A stretch of 64,000 nucleotides of DNA from Bacteroidales bacterium (GCA_016926235.1 JAFGOZ010000371.1:1-64000); one strand, 5' to 3'; positions 37,601-46,843 are shown, numbered from the stretch's first letter. Program-made: numbers and translations. Notes: generated by a model not told the origin, from the letters alone.

Positions 37601-38827
37601 ATGAAAAAGATTAATTTACATTTGATTTTCGCATTATTAGTAGGTTTTGGCCTGGTACTGTCATCATGTAAGGACGACGATGACCCGGAGGGCCCACAAA
37701 CAACGGATGCGCTTTCAGGTAACATTACAAAAGATGTAATAGTAGATGGGAACGCTACCTTAAGCGGTGAAGTGCATGTGAAGAGCGGTGTTACCCTGAC
37801 TATTAAGGCCGGATCTGTTATTACAGCGGATGCAAGCGATTTGTCATATCTTTTAATTGAACAAGGAGCGAAAATTATGGCTGAAGGAACAGCTGATAAG
37901 CCTATCATTTTTACTGCCTCATCTAAAGAAACGGGTGCATGGGGAGGTATCCACATTTGTGGCAAGGCATCTATAAACAGTGGTGCAACCGGTACTTCAG
38001 AAATCGGGGATGCTATTTATGGCGGGACCGATGATAATGATAATTCCGGAACACTTAAGTATTGTATTGTTGAGTATTCAGGAACAACCCTTGACCCTGA
38101 ACACGAAGCTAACGGTATTTCTTTTTACGGTGTTGGGAATGGCACAACTGTAGATTATATTGAAATATATGTTGGACAGGATGACGGAATTGAATTCTTT
38201 GGCGGGACTGTAGATGTCAAACACGTAATTGTATATGCAGCTGAAGACGATAGTTACGACTGGACAGAAGGCTGGAGAGGAAGAGGCCAATACCTGATAG
38301 CTATACAGGGCGCAAAAGGCGACAGGGGTATTGAAGGTGACAACCTTGGGAGTAACAATACTGCTACTCCTTATGCAAGTCCTGTGATGTCGCAGGTTAC
38401 TTTAATAGGTGATGGTGATGCTGATAACTATGGTATGAAACTTCGCGAAGGGACCAAAGGGAAATTCTATAACTTTATTGTAACTGGTTTTGACAAGAGA
38501 AGTATCCACGTTGAGCACGATCAAACTTTATTAAATGTAATTGACGGTTCATTGCTGGTTGATTATTCCTTTGTAAATGACAGTGTATCGGATGCAGGTA
38601 TTAAGTATTCAGCTACTGAAGGTTCAGATAAACCGGCAAATCTTACAGACTATCAATTTGAAAAATCTGCAAATATACACCTGCTTGATTTACGCACAGG
38701 TGTTAGTGCATCTACTACATATACCGGCGGCAAAGATGTAAGCACCATGGATAGTTGGTTCGAGAGTTCAACTACTATTGGCGCTGGCAGCAGCTGGGCC
38801 ACCTGGAGCAACACTTTGGGTAAATAG
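37601..38827 (+). CDS. Lipoprotein with beta-helix-like repeats, partner of the TonB receptor
   Basis: Lipoprotein signal with lipobox VLSSC (Cys about 23) followed by an Asp-rich linker (KDDDDPEG). The body has strand-rich repeats (VHVKSGVTLTIKAGSVI, AEGTADKPIIFTAS, GTTVDYIEIYVGQDDGIEFFGG) of a parallel beta-helix type. The Asp-rich exported linker is typical of surface lipoproteins. It lies directly downstream of a TonB receptor, as SusD does with SusC, although it is not SusD. It is likely the surface binding partner of that receptor. Confidence 0.8.
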   Translation: MKKINLHLIFALLVGFGLVLSSCKDDDDPEGPQTTDALSGNITKDVIVDGNATLSGEVHVKSGVTLTIKAGSVITADASDLSYLLIEQGAKIMAEGTADKPIIFTASSKETGAWGGIHICGKASINSGATGTSEIGDAIYGGTDDNDNSGTLKYCIVEYSGTTLDPEHEANGISFYGVGNGTTVDYIEIYVGQDDGIEFFGGTVDVKHVIVYAAEDDSYDWTEGWRGRGQYLIAIQGAKGDRGIEGDNLGSNNTATPYASPVMSQVTLIGDGDADNYGMKLREGTKGKFYNFIVTGFDKRSIHVEHDQTLLNVIDGSLLVDYSFVNDSVSDAGIKYSATEGSDKPANLTDYQFEKSANIHLLDLRTGVSASTTYTGGKDVSTMDSWFESSTTIGAGSSWATWSNTLGK

Positions 38828-38860
38828 GTTTGGTTAGCAACCAGATAATTTATGGTTAGA

Positions 38861-38887
38861 AAGCTGCCTTCGGGTAGCTTTTTTTTT
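38861..38887 (+). terminator. Intrinsic terminator after the receptor/lipoprotein pair
   Basis: AAGCTGCC (38861-38868), tetraloop TTCG and GGTAGCTT (38873-38880) form an 8-bp stem with one G-T pair, followed by nine T. It is 34 bp after the lipoprotein stop. Confidence 0.9.
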
Positions 38888-38939
38888 GTTTATAACTAAA
38901 ACAATGGAAGGGCAAATTGCCTTTTAATTGCCCGTAGTG

Positions 38940-39170
38940 CAACCTAATATCTCCCGCCCCGACGGGGTAGTTTTTACCAAAATCAAGCTTTTCTTAAACC
39001 AAACTAAGTATTTCTATACATTATCCCGTCGGGGCAGGATAGTATTGCACAACCTCTGTCAGCCTGCCTGAAGGTAGGGCAGGCTGACAGGATTTATCAA
39101 TCCTCAGGCTCACACTTCTACGGTCTTCCGTCTTCCGACTCCCGGCCCTGGTCTTCTGGCTCCTCAAAAA
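38940..39170. repeat. Palindromic and low-complexity intergenic repeats
   Basis: GCCCCGACGGG (38954-38964) recurs as its reverse complement CCCGTCGGGGC (39025-39035). A long hairpin CTGTCAGCCTGCC (39056-39068)/GGCAGGCTGACAG (39078-39090) follows without a T run. Beyond it is pyrimidine-rich text with CTTCCG and GGCTCC repeats to 39170. These look like GC-rich intergenic repeat elements in an otherwise AT-rich genome. Nothing coding is seen. Confidence 0.55.
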
Positions 39171-39242
39171 AATTGTTATGATTTATTCAATGTAAAGATT
39201 AAATTTGTCTTTATTAAATCAAAATTTAACCTTTACTTTTTC

Positions 39243-39950
39243 ATGGCAAATCTGAATGAATACAAAATCCTTATCGTGGATGATGAGGAAGATATTGTAG
39301 AATTCCTATCGTATAATATACAAAAAGAAGGTTACCGGGTCTTTGGGGCCCGGAATGGGCTTTCCGCTATCGAATTGGCGCGCAAAGAATTGCCTCACCT
39401 GATACTTATGGATGTGATGATGCCCGAGATGGATGGAATTGAAACATGTGAAGAGCTCAGGAAAATAGCTGCATTAAATAATACTATAATTGCTTTCCTA
39501 ACAGCCAGGGGAGAGGATTATTCGCAAATTGCCGGTTTTGAAGCAGGAGGGGATGATTATATTACAAAGCCTATTAAACCAAAAGTTTTAATTAGCAGAA
39601 TTAAGGCTTTGCTTAAACGGGTAAAAGACATTGAAGTAAATGCAGGTGCAGAACCAGCTGAATTAATTATTGAACGGGACGGGTTGATCATAAACAGGGA
39701 GAAATACATGGTTTACAAGAATGGGGAGGAGCTTGTTCTTCCCAAAAAAGAGTTTGAATTGTTGGCGCTTTTAATTAATAAACCAGGAAAAGTTTTTTCA
39801 AGGGATGAAATCTTCAATACGATTTGGGGTGAAGATATTATCGTAGGTGACAGGACTATTGATGTCCATATAAGAAAACTTCGCGAAAAAATTGGAGAGG
39901 AACGCATTGAAACGGTAAAAGGAGTAGGGTACAGGTATACCGAAAAGTAA
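39243..39950 (+). CDS. OmpR/PhoB-family response regulator
   Basis: Receiver domain (about 1-125) with phosphoacceptor Asp in HLILMDVMMPEMDG, acidic pair in VDDEEDIVEFL and the Lys in DYITKPIKP; winged-helix domain (about 140-235) with DIIVGDRTIDVHIRKLREKI. Length 235. It closely resembles the PhoB-type regulator at 58714 but has no adjacent partner kinase on its strand. A role in the phosphate response is possible but not shown. Confidence 0.9.
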   Translation: MANLNEYKILIVDDEEDIVEFLSYNIQKEGYRVFGARNGLSAIELARKELPHLILMDVMMPEMDGIETCEELRKIAALNNTIIAFLTARGEDYSQIAGFEAGGDDYITKPIKPKVLISRIKALLKRVKDIEVNAGAEPAELIIERDGLIINREKYMVYKNGEELVLPKKEFELLALLINKPGKVFSRDEIFNTIWGEDIIVGDRTIDVHIRKLREKIGEERIETVKGVGYRYTEK

Positions 39951-39992
39951 TCACCTGTTACGAATTTTCAATTCGTTATTATCCTTTCTGTT

Positions 39993-40226
39993 TCAGGCTA
40001 AGGTCTTAGAATTTATCAGGCTTTGAATATCATCCGCGTAGGTTTTTTCATGTTTTACAAAAAAATCATATAAATCCGCTACGGCCTCATCCATTGTAAG
40101 CTGTTTATATCTGTATAATTGCCGAACAGAATTAATCCTCATTTTTAGCGTGGTACTTTTTATATCTGGATAGGTATTGCTTTTTATCAGATGGATCCAT
40201 TCCTTCTTGTTTTTATCCGGTATCAT
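39993..40226 (-). CDS. Hypothetical protein, 77 residues
   Basis: A helix-rich, charged small protein (IHLIKSNTYPDIKSTTLKM, then YKQLTMDEAVADLYDFF) with no signal peptide or recognised family. It is 49 bp downstream of the 331-residue gene on the same strand, so it may be cotranscribed. Codon use is like the neighbours. The evidence is limited to an open frame and operon position. Confidence 0.5.
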   Translation of the reverse strand: MIPDKNKKEWIHLIKSNTYPDIKSTTLKMRINSVRQLYRYKQLTMDEAVADLYDFFVKHEKTYADDIQSLINSKTLA

Positions 40227-40275
40227 TTTTATTTGGTTATTTCAAATGTTTTAAATTCATTTTTATCTAATCCTT

Positions 40276-41271
40276 TTAACTGCTTTTATTTGAGGTTATT
40301 GGTTTTGGTTTTATCATTGCAGGTTTTTTCATGGTTGTGGGTTTCGTTTTTGGGGTAACCTTTGTTTCAGCGCTTTTTGTTTCTGGGGCGGTTGTTTTTT
40401 CTGCTTCCGTATAGGATTCAACAGTACCTGCTATCTCATTGGTCAATTTTGTTTTTTCTTTGTTTTCTGCTTTTTCTGCTTTCTCTGCTACTGGTTTTTT
40501 AGTTACTGCCTGTTGTTCTTTCATTTTAGCTTTTTGTTTTTTATCCTTCTTATCGTCCTTCCTGGATTCTTTTTCTGTAATTACCCTGCTTTCCCTGTAT
40601 TTCTTTACAAATTCTTTATCTGTCGTTTCAAATAGGGTTATGAGTTTATCCAGCTTGTAATTTAAAAGGTTATCATTTGCTTTTACCATTTTATTAATTT
40701 GTTTCCTGCACTTATTGAGATAACTTATGGAGTCTCTTAATTGCAATACCGAATCGATGTAACGTTTTATGTTCTTTTTAAGTTCTTCAATCATATCCTG
40801 TGTTAACCCATAGGAATGGATACTTTCTTTAACTTTCTCCTTTTTGTTTTTCACAATAAGTTTATCAGCAGTTTTAACCGATTTATCATAGGCCGTTTTT
40901 GCAGATTTCCATATGGTTTTACATTTGCTGATTAATTCCGAATCTTTAACCTTGGATAATTTTTCAGCAGTAAAACCTAATTTTTTCGCCAGGTTTTCAT
41001 TATCAGTATCGTAGGCATAAACCTGAAGCACGGAGCATACAGGAACCGCCGAATTTATTAATATTTCCTTTCTGTTTATTTTTTCCATTAAGACAGGTGT
41101 TATATCTGTGGCATCTTCTTTTTTCAAGTTTGTTAAAACCTCGTTGTTTGCGAAGAACCCATCTATGGTATTCTTAAATTCCGGGATCCCGTCCCATTTA
41201 GGGCTTCCTTCCTTTAATTGTCCCTGTACTTTAAAGTACATTTCGGTTTTCCTGTTTTGTTTATCTTTCAT
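40276..41271 (-). CDS. Hypothetical coiled-coil protein with low-complexity tail
   Basis: A 331-residue, Lys-rich protein without signal peptide. The first 240 residues are predicted mostly helical with coiled-coil character, and the last 90 are a repetitive Lys/Glu/Ala/Thr/Pro segment (EKAEKAENKEK, KVTPKTKPTTMKKPAMIKPKP). No family recognised. It lies downstream of the hybrid histidine kinase (56-bp gap), so an accessory role is possible. Confidence 0.65.
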   Translation of the reverse strand: MKDKQNRKTEMYFKVQGQLKEGSPKWDGIPEFKNTIDGFFANNEVLTNLKKEDATDITPVLMEKINRKEILINSAVPVCSVLQVYAYDTDNENLAKKLGFTAEKLSKVKDSELISKCKTIWKSAKTAYDKSVKTADKLIVKNKKEKVKESIHSYGLTQDMIEELKKNIKRYIDSVLQLRDSISYLNKCRKQINKMVKANDNLLNYKLDKLITLFETTDKEFVKKYRESRVITEKESRKDDKKDKKQKAKMKEQQAVTKKPVAEKAEKAENKEKTKLTNEIAGTVESYTEAEKTTAPETKSAETKVTPKTKPTTMKKPAMIKPKPITSNKSS

Positions 41272-41327
41272 AATTGAATTTTTATTTGTTATTTAATTTC
41301 TTTTCAGATGAATACATGGTTTGCCAT

Positions 41328-43367
41328 TTATCTTTGTTTTACAGGCATTTCCAGGAAGTAGTTGATCTTTTCAAGGATCACTTCTTTTAAAATAGGTTTG
41401 ATTATAAAATCGTTTCCGCCGGCCTGCATAGCTTCGTCTATGAAACTTTTTAAGGCATATGCCGGCTCTACGATGATTGGTACTTCAGTATCCAGTTTCC
41501 TTATTTTTCTTATTGTTTCTATCCCGTTTAATCCCGGCATGCCAATATTTATTAGTATCAGGTTAATATTAGGATAATCGGTAAATATCTTTAATGCCTC
41601 GTTGCCATCGCATGCCCTTATTACCAGCGCTCCGGTTGGTTTAAGTATGGCCTGTAGCAATTCAAAGCTGGCATCATTGTTTTCTACTAAGAGTATCGTA
41701 CGGTCATCAAATTCAAACTTCTTTTGGATGGGTGTTTCGTCCGTTTGATGCCCTTCTTCAACAAGGGTAACAGGTAATGTAACCTTAAATGTTGAGCCGG
41801 TGCCAGGTTCAGATACAAGGGATATTTTTCCTCCCATCAATTCAATCAATTGTTTCGATATAGCCAGTCCTAGACCGGCTCCTCCATAATGGCTGTGTAT
41901 CGAATTATCAGCTTGGGCAAAGCGTTCAAATATTTTTTCCTGCTTATCGGATGGTATCCCGATCCCGGTATCCCTGATCTTAATAATAAGGTTGTTGTTT
42001 TCGAATCCATATATTATGCCTACGCTTCCATGGGAGGTGAATTTAATGGCATTTCCTATAAGGTTATTGATTATCTGGCTTAAACGCTGTTTATCAGTAA
42101 GCGTAACCAGATTTTGCATGTATTCCGATTGCAAAAATATTTTTAATCCGGGCTTGACCTTTTCAATAATATGTTTGAATTGTTCATAAATATCTTCAAG
42201 TAGCTTGTGGATGTCTACATCGTTATTGTGGATTTCAATTTTCCCGGCTTCTATTTTGGTAAAATCAATAAGGTCATTGATGATTTTTATAAGGATTTCA
42301 CTGCTTTGCCTTATCTGGTTTATGAATTGTTTTTTTTCTTCCTCATTTTGATACCTGGGATCGGCCAGAAGTTCAGAAAACCCCAGTATGCCATTGAGCG
42401 GGGTCCTGATCTCATGGCTTACATTTGCCAGGAACGCGCTTTTTTCTTTGTCTTGTTTTTCTGCTTTCTCTTTTTCTTTTTTCAGGTTTCTAATGTAATC
42501 TTTGCGATGGGTGATATCAATAATTATGCCGAGGTAACCGTTTTTGGAAGGTTCGTGGTTTATACGGTTTATTGACATAAAGGCAGGGAAGGTATTTCCA
42601 TCTTTTCTTTTTGCTTCAAACTCAATGAAGCCAGATTTGGTATCCCCTGTTATGGATGCTTTTTCAGTTAACAGGTTAAACAAGTTCAGGATACTGAAGT
42701 CATCTTCACCATCGCCTATATCGTATTGAAACTTATCCAGGAAATACGGGTTTGCATATACTATTTTACCATCAACATCGGCTTCGAATACCCCAATTGG
42801 TAAACACTCCAAAAGGCAATGATAATGGATCCTTTCAAAATTTAGGAGTTCTATTACTTCATCTTTGTTTCGAATTATTTGTCGGATATAAAACCCAAGT
42901 TTCTCAAATTGCATCAGGAAATGTTGTATTTCTGATGATTCACCTTTGAAATCAATGTTTATTTGCCATTTGGATTTGTTCTCCAGGAACCTTGATATCT
43001 TGTCAGATAGTTTTTTTAATGGCCTTGTTATATGCTGAGACAATAAAACGCCGATTAGTAAAGTAAAAAGAAAGAGTGAAATCCCTGAATAGATGTAAAA
43101 CCTGTTTAATGACGCCATAACAAGCATCCTAAGGTTCCCAAGGTTTTCTTGTATCGCAAGCAAATTTTCTCCTGTGGTGTTTTTAAGGCCATCAAATGGT
43201 TTTGGTTGTGATACCTGTACCTGATATTTTTGTATTGTATTGGACAGTTCGTCAATCCTTGTTATATCCTGAATATAAAAACGACTGCCAAAGATTAAAA
43301 TACTTGCAGCTACAAGCAACTCAAAAAACAGTGATAAAAGTATACGGTTCCTCAGTGGTCTAAGCAT
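41328..43367 (-). CDS. Hybrid sensor histidine kinase with degenerate receiver
   Basis: Two membrane helices (about 9-29 and 93-115) bracket a short periplasmic part; HAMP (about 115-165), PAS (about 180-300), HisKA with the phosphoacceptor His in NVSHEIRTPL, HATPase_c with DTGIGIPSDKQ and GGAGLGLAISKQL. The C-terminal receiver lacks key residues: Asn607 replaces the phosphoacceptor Asp (LINIGMPGLNG), the acidic pair is Glu-Asn (VENNDAS), and the Thr position is Pro (VEPAYA). The Lys in FIIKP remains. The receiver is thus probably a non-phosphorylatable interaction domain. It has no adjacent cognate regulator. Confidence 0.9.
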   Translation of the reverse strand: MLRPLRNRILLSLFFELLVAASILIFGSRFYIQDITRIDELSNTIQKYQVQVSQPKPFDGLKNTTGENLLAIQENLGNLRMLVMASLNRFYIYSGISLFLFTLLIGVLLSQHITRPLKKLSDKISRFLENKSKWQINIDFKGESSEIQHFLMQFEKLGFYIRQIIRNKDEVIELLNFERIHYHCLLECLPIGVFEADVDGKIVYANPYFLDKFQYDIGDGEDDFSILNLFNLLTEKASITGDTKSGFIEFEAKRKDGNTFPAFMSINRINHEPSKNGYLGIIIDITHRKDYIRNLKKEKEKAEKQDKEKSAFLANVSHEIRTPLNGILGFSELLADPRYQNEEEKKQFINQIRQSSEILIKIINDLIDFTKIEAGKIEIHNNDVDIHKLLEDIYEQFKHIIEKVKPGLKIFLQSEYMQNLVTLTDKQRLSQIINNLIGNAIKFTSHGSVGIIYGFENNNLIIKIRDTGIGIPSDKQEKIFERFAQADNSIHSHYGGAGLGLAISKQLIELMGGKISLVSEPGTGSTFKVTLPVTLVEEGHQTDETPIQKKFEFDDRTILLVENNDASFELLQAILKPTGALVIRACDGNEALKIFTDYPNINLILINIGMPGLNGIETIRKIRKLDTEVPIIVEPAYALKSFIDEAMQAGGNDFIIKPILKEVILEKINYFLEMPVKQR

Positions 43368-43547
43368 TTTGTTTATCTCCTAATACATCAATAATCCTTT
43401 TAAAGTTCCCTGTTTTATCTTAAGTTTAGCTTAATTTATCCTTAAGAAAACCTAATGTTAATAAGTTTTTATTCAGCCGGGCCATAGATCTTTGATATTC
43501 AAAAAGATGGCCATGCGCAAGGATGCAAGTCGGCGTCGGGTATATTT

Positions 43548-45296
43548 TTAGTTCGAGATAGCAGCCTGGTGTTTGAAGTGTAAGTCAATAACCTTGCCAA
43601 AAGGAGGGCGGAGGCCAATTAACAGGACATCATCTGTTTGTTCAAGGTTGCCTTTCCATTCCTCAAAAATTGAATTATATATTTCTCCCTGCAATTTCAT
43701 TGGTTTCGAAGAATGGTTAAGCAGCATATCTTTGAAATATTTTGACCGGAATTTTTGACGGGATTGCTCTCCAAACTGGTCAACAAATCCATCTGAGAAA
43801 ATATAAATTGAGTCTGAACTATCAATTTTTAAAATATTACTTGTAAAAGGCCTGTTTCCTTTGATATCCAACCCTATAGGTATTTTGTCCCCAGGTATAT
43901 GTTCCAGGTCATTATTCCTTATTATATATAATGGACGTTTTGCCCCTGCAAATTCAATGACCTCTTTTTTATGGTCAAAAATAAGAAGGGCCATGTCCAT
44001 TCCGTCGTTTGATTTATCAATGCAGCCTTCGGTTTGTAATGTTTCGAGTAATCGTTCCCTTAAGAGGTTAAGTATTTTGTCAGCCTGATAATTGTTTTTT
44101 CTAAGAATAATTTCATTCAGTAAGGCATTGCCCAACATGCTCATAAATGCCCCCGGAACACCATGGCCTGTGCAATCTACAAGTGCCAATACACTTATTT
44201 CTTCCTCTTCAATATGTTTAAACCAGTAAAAATCACCACTAACTACAGCTTTGGGTTTCCAGATTATAAAACTGTCAGGAAAAACATCCATGATAGTGTT
44301 TTTATTGGGCAGAAATGCCTCTTGTATTTTTTTTGCATATACTATACTGTCAAGGATACTTTTGTTTTGTTTTTCTATTATTTCACTTTTTATCAGGACC
44401 TCGTCCCTCTGGGCCAATATTTCTTCATTTTGTTCTTTTATATGTTCATTCTGTGCCTGTATCTGCCGGGTCCTCTTAACGATATTGTCCTCAAGAAAGT
44501 TGATCTGGTTCCATACCTCTTTTCGCAGGATCAAAAAATTATCTGCCAGCTTTCCAATTTCATCTTTCCTTTTCCTTATAGTTAACGGTTCCATGTCGGT
44601 GAACTTACTTTTAACAAAAGCAGATATAGTATCGGAGAGCATGATAATCCTGTTTGTGGTGCGTTTGGAAATGATTATGCTTAATAATATACCTGCAATT
44701 AATATAACAAATGCAGTCAATTCGAATGCACGTTTCATTTGGTTTGCCAGATGCATTCTTCGGTTTATAGTATCATCGGTAATTTGTGAAATTTCACTTA
44801 ATATGGTATTCTTTTTATTATCCAGTTCGGACTTTAAACCGGTCAGTTCTTCGGTTATAAGGTTGCCTGCCGGTAATTCATTTTTATGATTTTGTTGAAG
44901 CGTATTAATGATCGTATTAAAGTCTTCCTGGTATTGGCCTATAATAGTATTTACTTCGTTTAACTCATGAAATATACCGAATTCATTAATAACAGGGGAA
45001 TTCAATAATGTATTTATCTCATTTTTTATAGTTGACATATACATCCTGTGTTCTTCGAGGTATGTACTATAGTTTGTGTGGTAAAAGAGATCGTTGTTTG
45101 CATCATATATAAAAAAATCGTTTATCGTTATAGCATCCTTAAGCAGGTGTACCTGAACTGTTTTTACTGTACTGTTGAAATGGTTTATCTTGTTTATCTT
45201 TTTATTATATAGTAAGTTTAGTATAGCAATGAACCCATACAACACAATCAGGCTTAATAAAACAGCCAATACCTTAATTCTTATACTCTTCCTCAT
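43548..45296 (-). CDS. Membrane sensor with SpoIIE-type PP2C phosphatase domain
   Basis: Membrane helices at about 8-29 and 191-213 enclose a helical periplasmic sensor; HAMP-like (about 213-265) and a coiled coil (about 265-315, IKEQNEEILAQRDEVL) lead to a SpoIIE/PP2C domain (about 340-575). Metal-binding residues lie in VSGDFYW, LVDCTGHGVPGAFMS, FSDGFVDQ and EQTDDVLL. Such proteins dephosphorylate anti-anti-sigma factors or serine-phosphorylated targets in partner switching. No STAS or RsbW-like partner is seen nearby. It is 180 bp upstream of the hybrid kinase, same strand. Confidence 0.9.
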   Translation of the reverse strand: MRKSIRIKVLAVLLSLIVLYGFIAILNLLYNKKINKINHFNSTVKTVQVHLLKDAITINDFFIYDANNDLFYHTNYSTYLEEHRMYMSTIKNEINTLLNSPVINEFGIFHELNEVNTIIGQYQEDFNTIINTLQQNHKNELPAGNLITEELTGLKSELDNKKNTILSEISQITDDTINRRMHLANQMKRAFELTAFVILIAGILLSIIISKRTTNRIIMLSDTISAFVKSKFTDMEPLTIRKRKDEIGKLADNFLILRKEVWNQINFLEDNIVKRTRQIQAQNEHIKEQNEEILAQRDEVLIKSEIIEKQNKSILDSIVYAKKIQEAFLPNKNTIMDVFPDSFIIWKPKAVVSGDFYWFKHIEEEEISVLALVDCTGHGVPGAFMSMLGNALLNEIILRKNNYQADKILNLLRERLLETLQTEGCIDKSNDGMDMALLIFDHKKEVIEFAGAKRPLYIIRNNDLEHIPGDKIPIGLDIKGNRPFTSNILKIDSSDSIYIFSDGFVDQFGEQSRQKFRSKYFKDMLLNHSSKPMKLQGEIYNSIFEEWKGNLEQTDDVLLIGLRPPFGKVIDLHFKHQAAISN

Positions 45297-45760
45297 GCTT
45301 AATCAATTTATAATGCCACAAATTTTTGAATGAACTATATCTGCAAAGTAAAGAAGTGGGGCAGATATTGCGATTAACTTGATATTAAGATAAAATTAGG
45401 TTTTGGTTACGTATTTGAACATGTTAAAATCTCAAGATTCCAATAGCTTTTACGTCGTTTCATTATGTTTTGAACTGACTTAAATGTCATCGGATGAATT
45501 TATAGCAAAGTCATAATTAACATAACATGGGTTAAATCTTAATTTGTTATGCAAATATTATAAATGGCATATATTTTCATCTTGAGGCAGTTAAAAAAAA
45601 TATTCAATTTAAATATTAAATTAACACAAAACATACATTAAAATATCCATCCCATCAAGCTTCTTCATTCATAACATTCAGGCAAAATTGATTTTTACAT
45701 AACACCTCAGGGAACGCTTCTTAATAGTTTAGCACCGTCTAATTTTTAATAAAATATAAT
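45297..45760. other. Regulatory intergenic region before the phosphatase/phytase cluster
   Basis: About 460 bp of AT-rich DNA between divergent genes, without coding potential. ATTAACA (45620-45626), CAAA and ACATACA (45631-45637) are at 11-bp spacing, as in the Pho-box-like arrays, but the flanking copies are poor (TTAAATA, AATATCC). It may be a weak or degenerate array. No clean -7 element was found. Confidence 0.35.
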
Positions 45761-46762
45761 ATGATGAAAAGATTTTTACTAAGCCTGAGTGCATTATTTA
45801 TTGGGGTGTTCCTGTTCCAGGTGAATGCCCAAACAACATTGGAGATACCTATTATTGCCACTGGTGGTACTGATAGTGTAGATGTTGAGTATTCAGATCC
45901 GGATACAGTTATCTGGATTGTTGTTCCACTGTCATCTGATGATGCAGAACAAGAGAATGATGAGATCGATTCTTATTTTGACGATGACCTTGATTTGGGC
46001 TGGGAAGGGGCGCCTGATGCCATGAATACGGTTAATCTGGGTTTAAGGTTTCAGAACGTGACCATCCCTAAAGGTGCGACCATTGATTCAGCATACCTGA
46101 TTTTATGTTCGCATGAAGCTCGCGAAGCTATTTTGGATGCAGCCTTAATAACAATTAAAGGCGAAGCATCTGACAGCGCTATGACTTATGATGTGGATAC
46201 CTTTTTAATTACCGATCGTACAAAAACTACAGCTACAGTAACCTGGGCAGATAGTACAGCCTGGGGGCTTTATACATATCATAAAAGCGCCGATATATCT
46301 TCAATAATCCAGGAAATCATTGACCGCCCGGGTTGGAATACGGGTAATCCCATAAGCCTTATATTAACAGGCGAAGACCAGGGCCCCAGTGATTATTTAA
46401 ATTCAAGGGAAATAGAAGCCTTCGAAAACATAGCTGATCCGGGTGATGGCGGCGATGGACAAAACCATCCGGAGAGAAGGCCCAAACTCAGGATAGTTTA
46501 TAATACGGCAACGCGCGTTAACCAATATGGATTATCCCGTTTAGCTGTTTATCCAAACCCGGCAAGGGACATATTTCATATCTCGGTAATTGATAAATCG
46601 GAAATCTCTATTGTTGACATTACAGGGAAAGAAGTAATGAATTTTGTAGCAGAAAAGAATTCTACAACAACGGTAAATGTTAGTAATTTACATAGTGGAA
46701 TGTATTTTGTCAAAGCTGTTCAAAACAATAATAGCCTGACTTGTAAGGTAATTGTTAAATAG
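45761..46762 (+). CDS. Secreted DNRLRE-like protein with T9SS type A sorting domain
   Basis: Signal peptide (to about 23, FQVNAQ), then a beta-sandwich resembling DNRLRE/CBM-type domains (about 45-240, with LGLRFQNVTIPKGATIDSAYL), and a C-terminal sorting domain (about 255-333) starting RLAVYPNPARD and ending VKAVQNNNSLTCKVIVK. It should be exported by type IX secretion and held at the surface. The gene precedes the TonB receptor, acid phosphatase and phytase genes. A terminator-like hairpin follows it. Confidence 0.8.
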   Translation: MMKRFLLSLSALFIGVFLFQVNAQTTLEIPIIATGGTDSVDVEYSDPDTVIWIVVPLSSDDAEQENDEIDSYFDDDLDLGWEGAPDAMNTVNLGLRFQNVTIPKGATIDSAYLILCSHEAREAILDAALITIKGEASDSAMTYDVDTFLITDRTKTTATVTWADSTAWGLYTYHKSADISSIIQEIIDRPGWNTGNPISLILTGEDQGPSDYLNSREIEAFENIADPGDGGDGQNHPERRPKLRIVYNTATRVNQYGLSRLAVYPNPARDIFHISVIDKSEISIVDITGKEVMNFVAEKNSTTTVNVSNLHSGMYFVKAVQNNNSLTCKVIVK

Positions 46763-46774
46763 AGATTTGGTTAA

Positions 46775-46843
46775 AACTGTCCATTAAAATTGGCTATAAT
46801 ATTGATTTCTTTTAACTGATTTAGTGGACAGTTCTTTTTTTTT
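46775..46843 (+). terminator. Long-loop terminator or attenuator before the TonB receptor
   Basis: A 14-bp stem (46775-46788/46820-46833, one G-T pair) encloses a 31-nt loop and is followed by C and nine T (46835-46843). It ends 37 bp before the receptor start, and an additional promoter may lie inside (TAATATTG at 46797-46804). It should reduce read-through from the T9SS gene into the receptor gene. Confidence 0.65.

Noticed and set aside
44163..44889. Long plus-strand frames (140 and 212 codons) with hydrophobic content.
   Set aside because: They are antisense to the SpoIIE phosphatase coiled coil and sensor; the minus strand has complete domains.
45620..45637. A fourth Pho-box-like array upstream of the T9SS gene.
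   Set aside because: Only one good 7-mer (ATTAACA) and one partial at 11 bp; flanking units do not match, so it is not counted with the three clear arrays.
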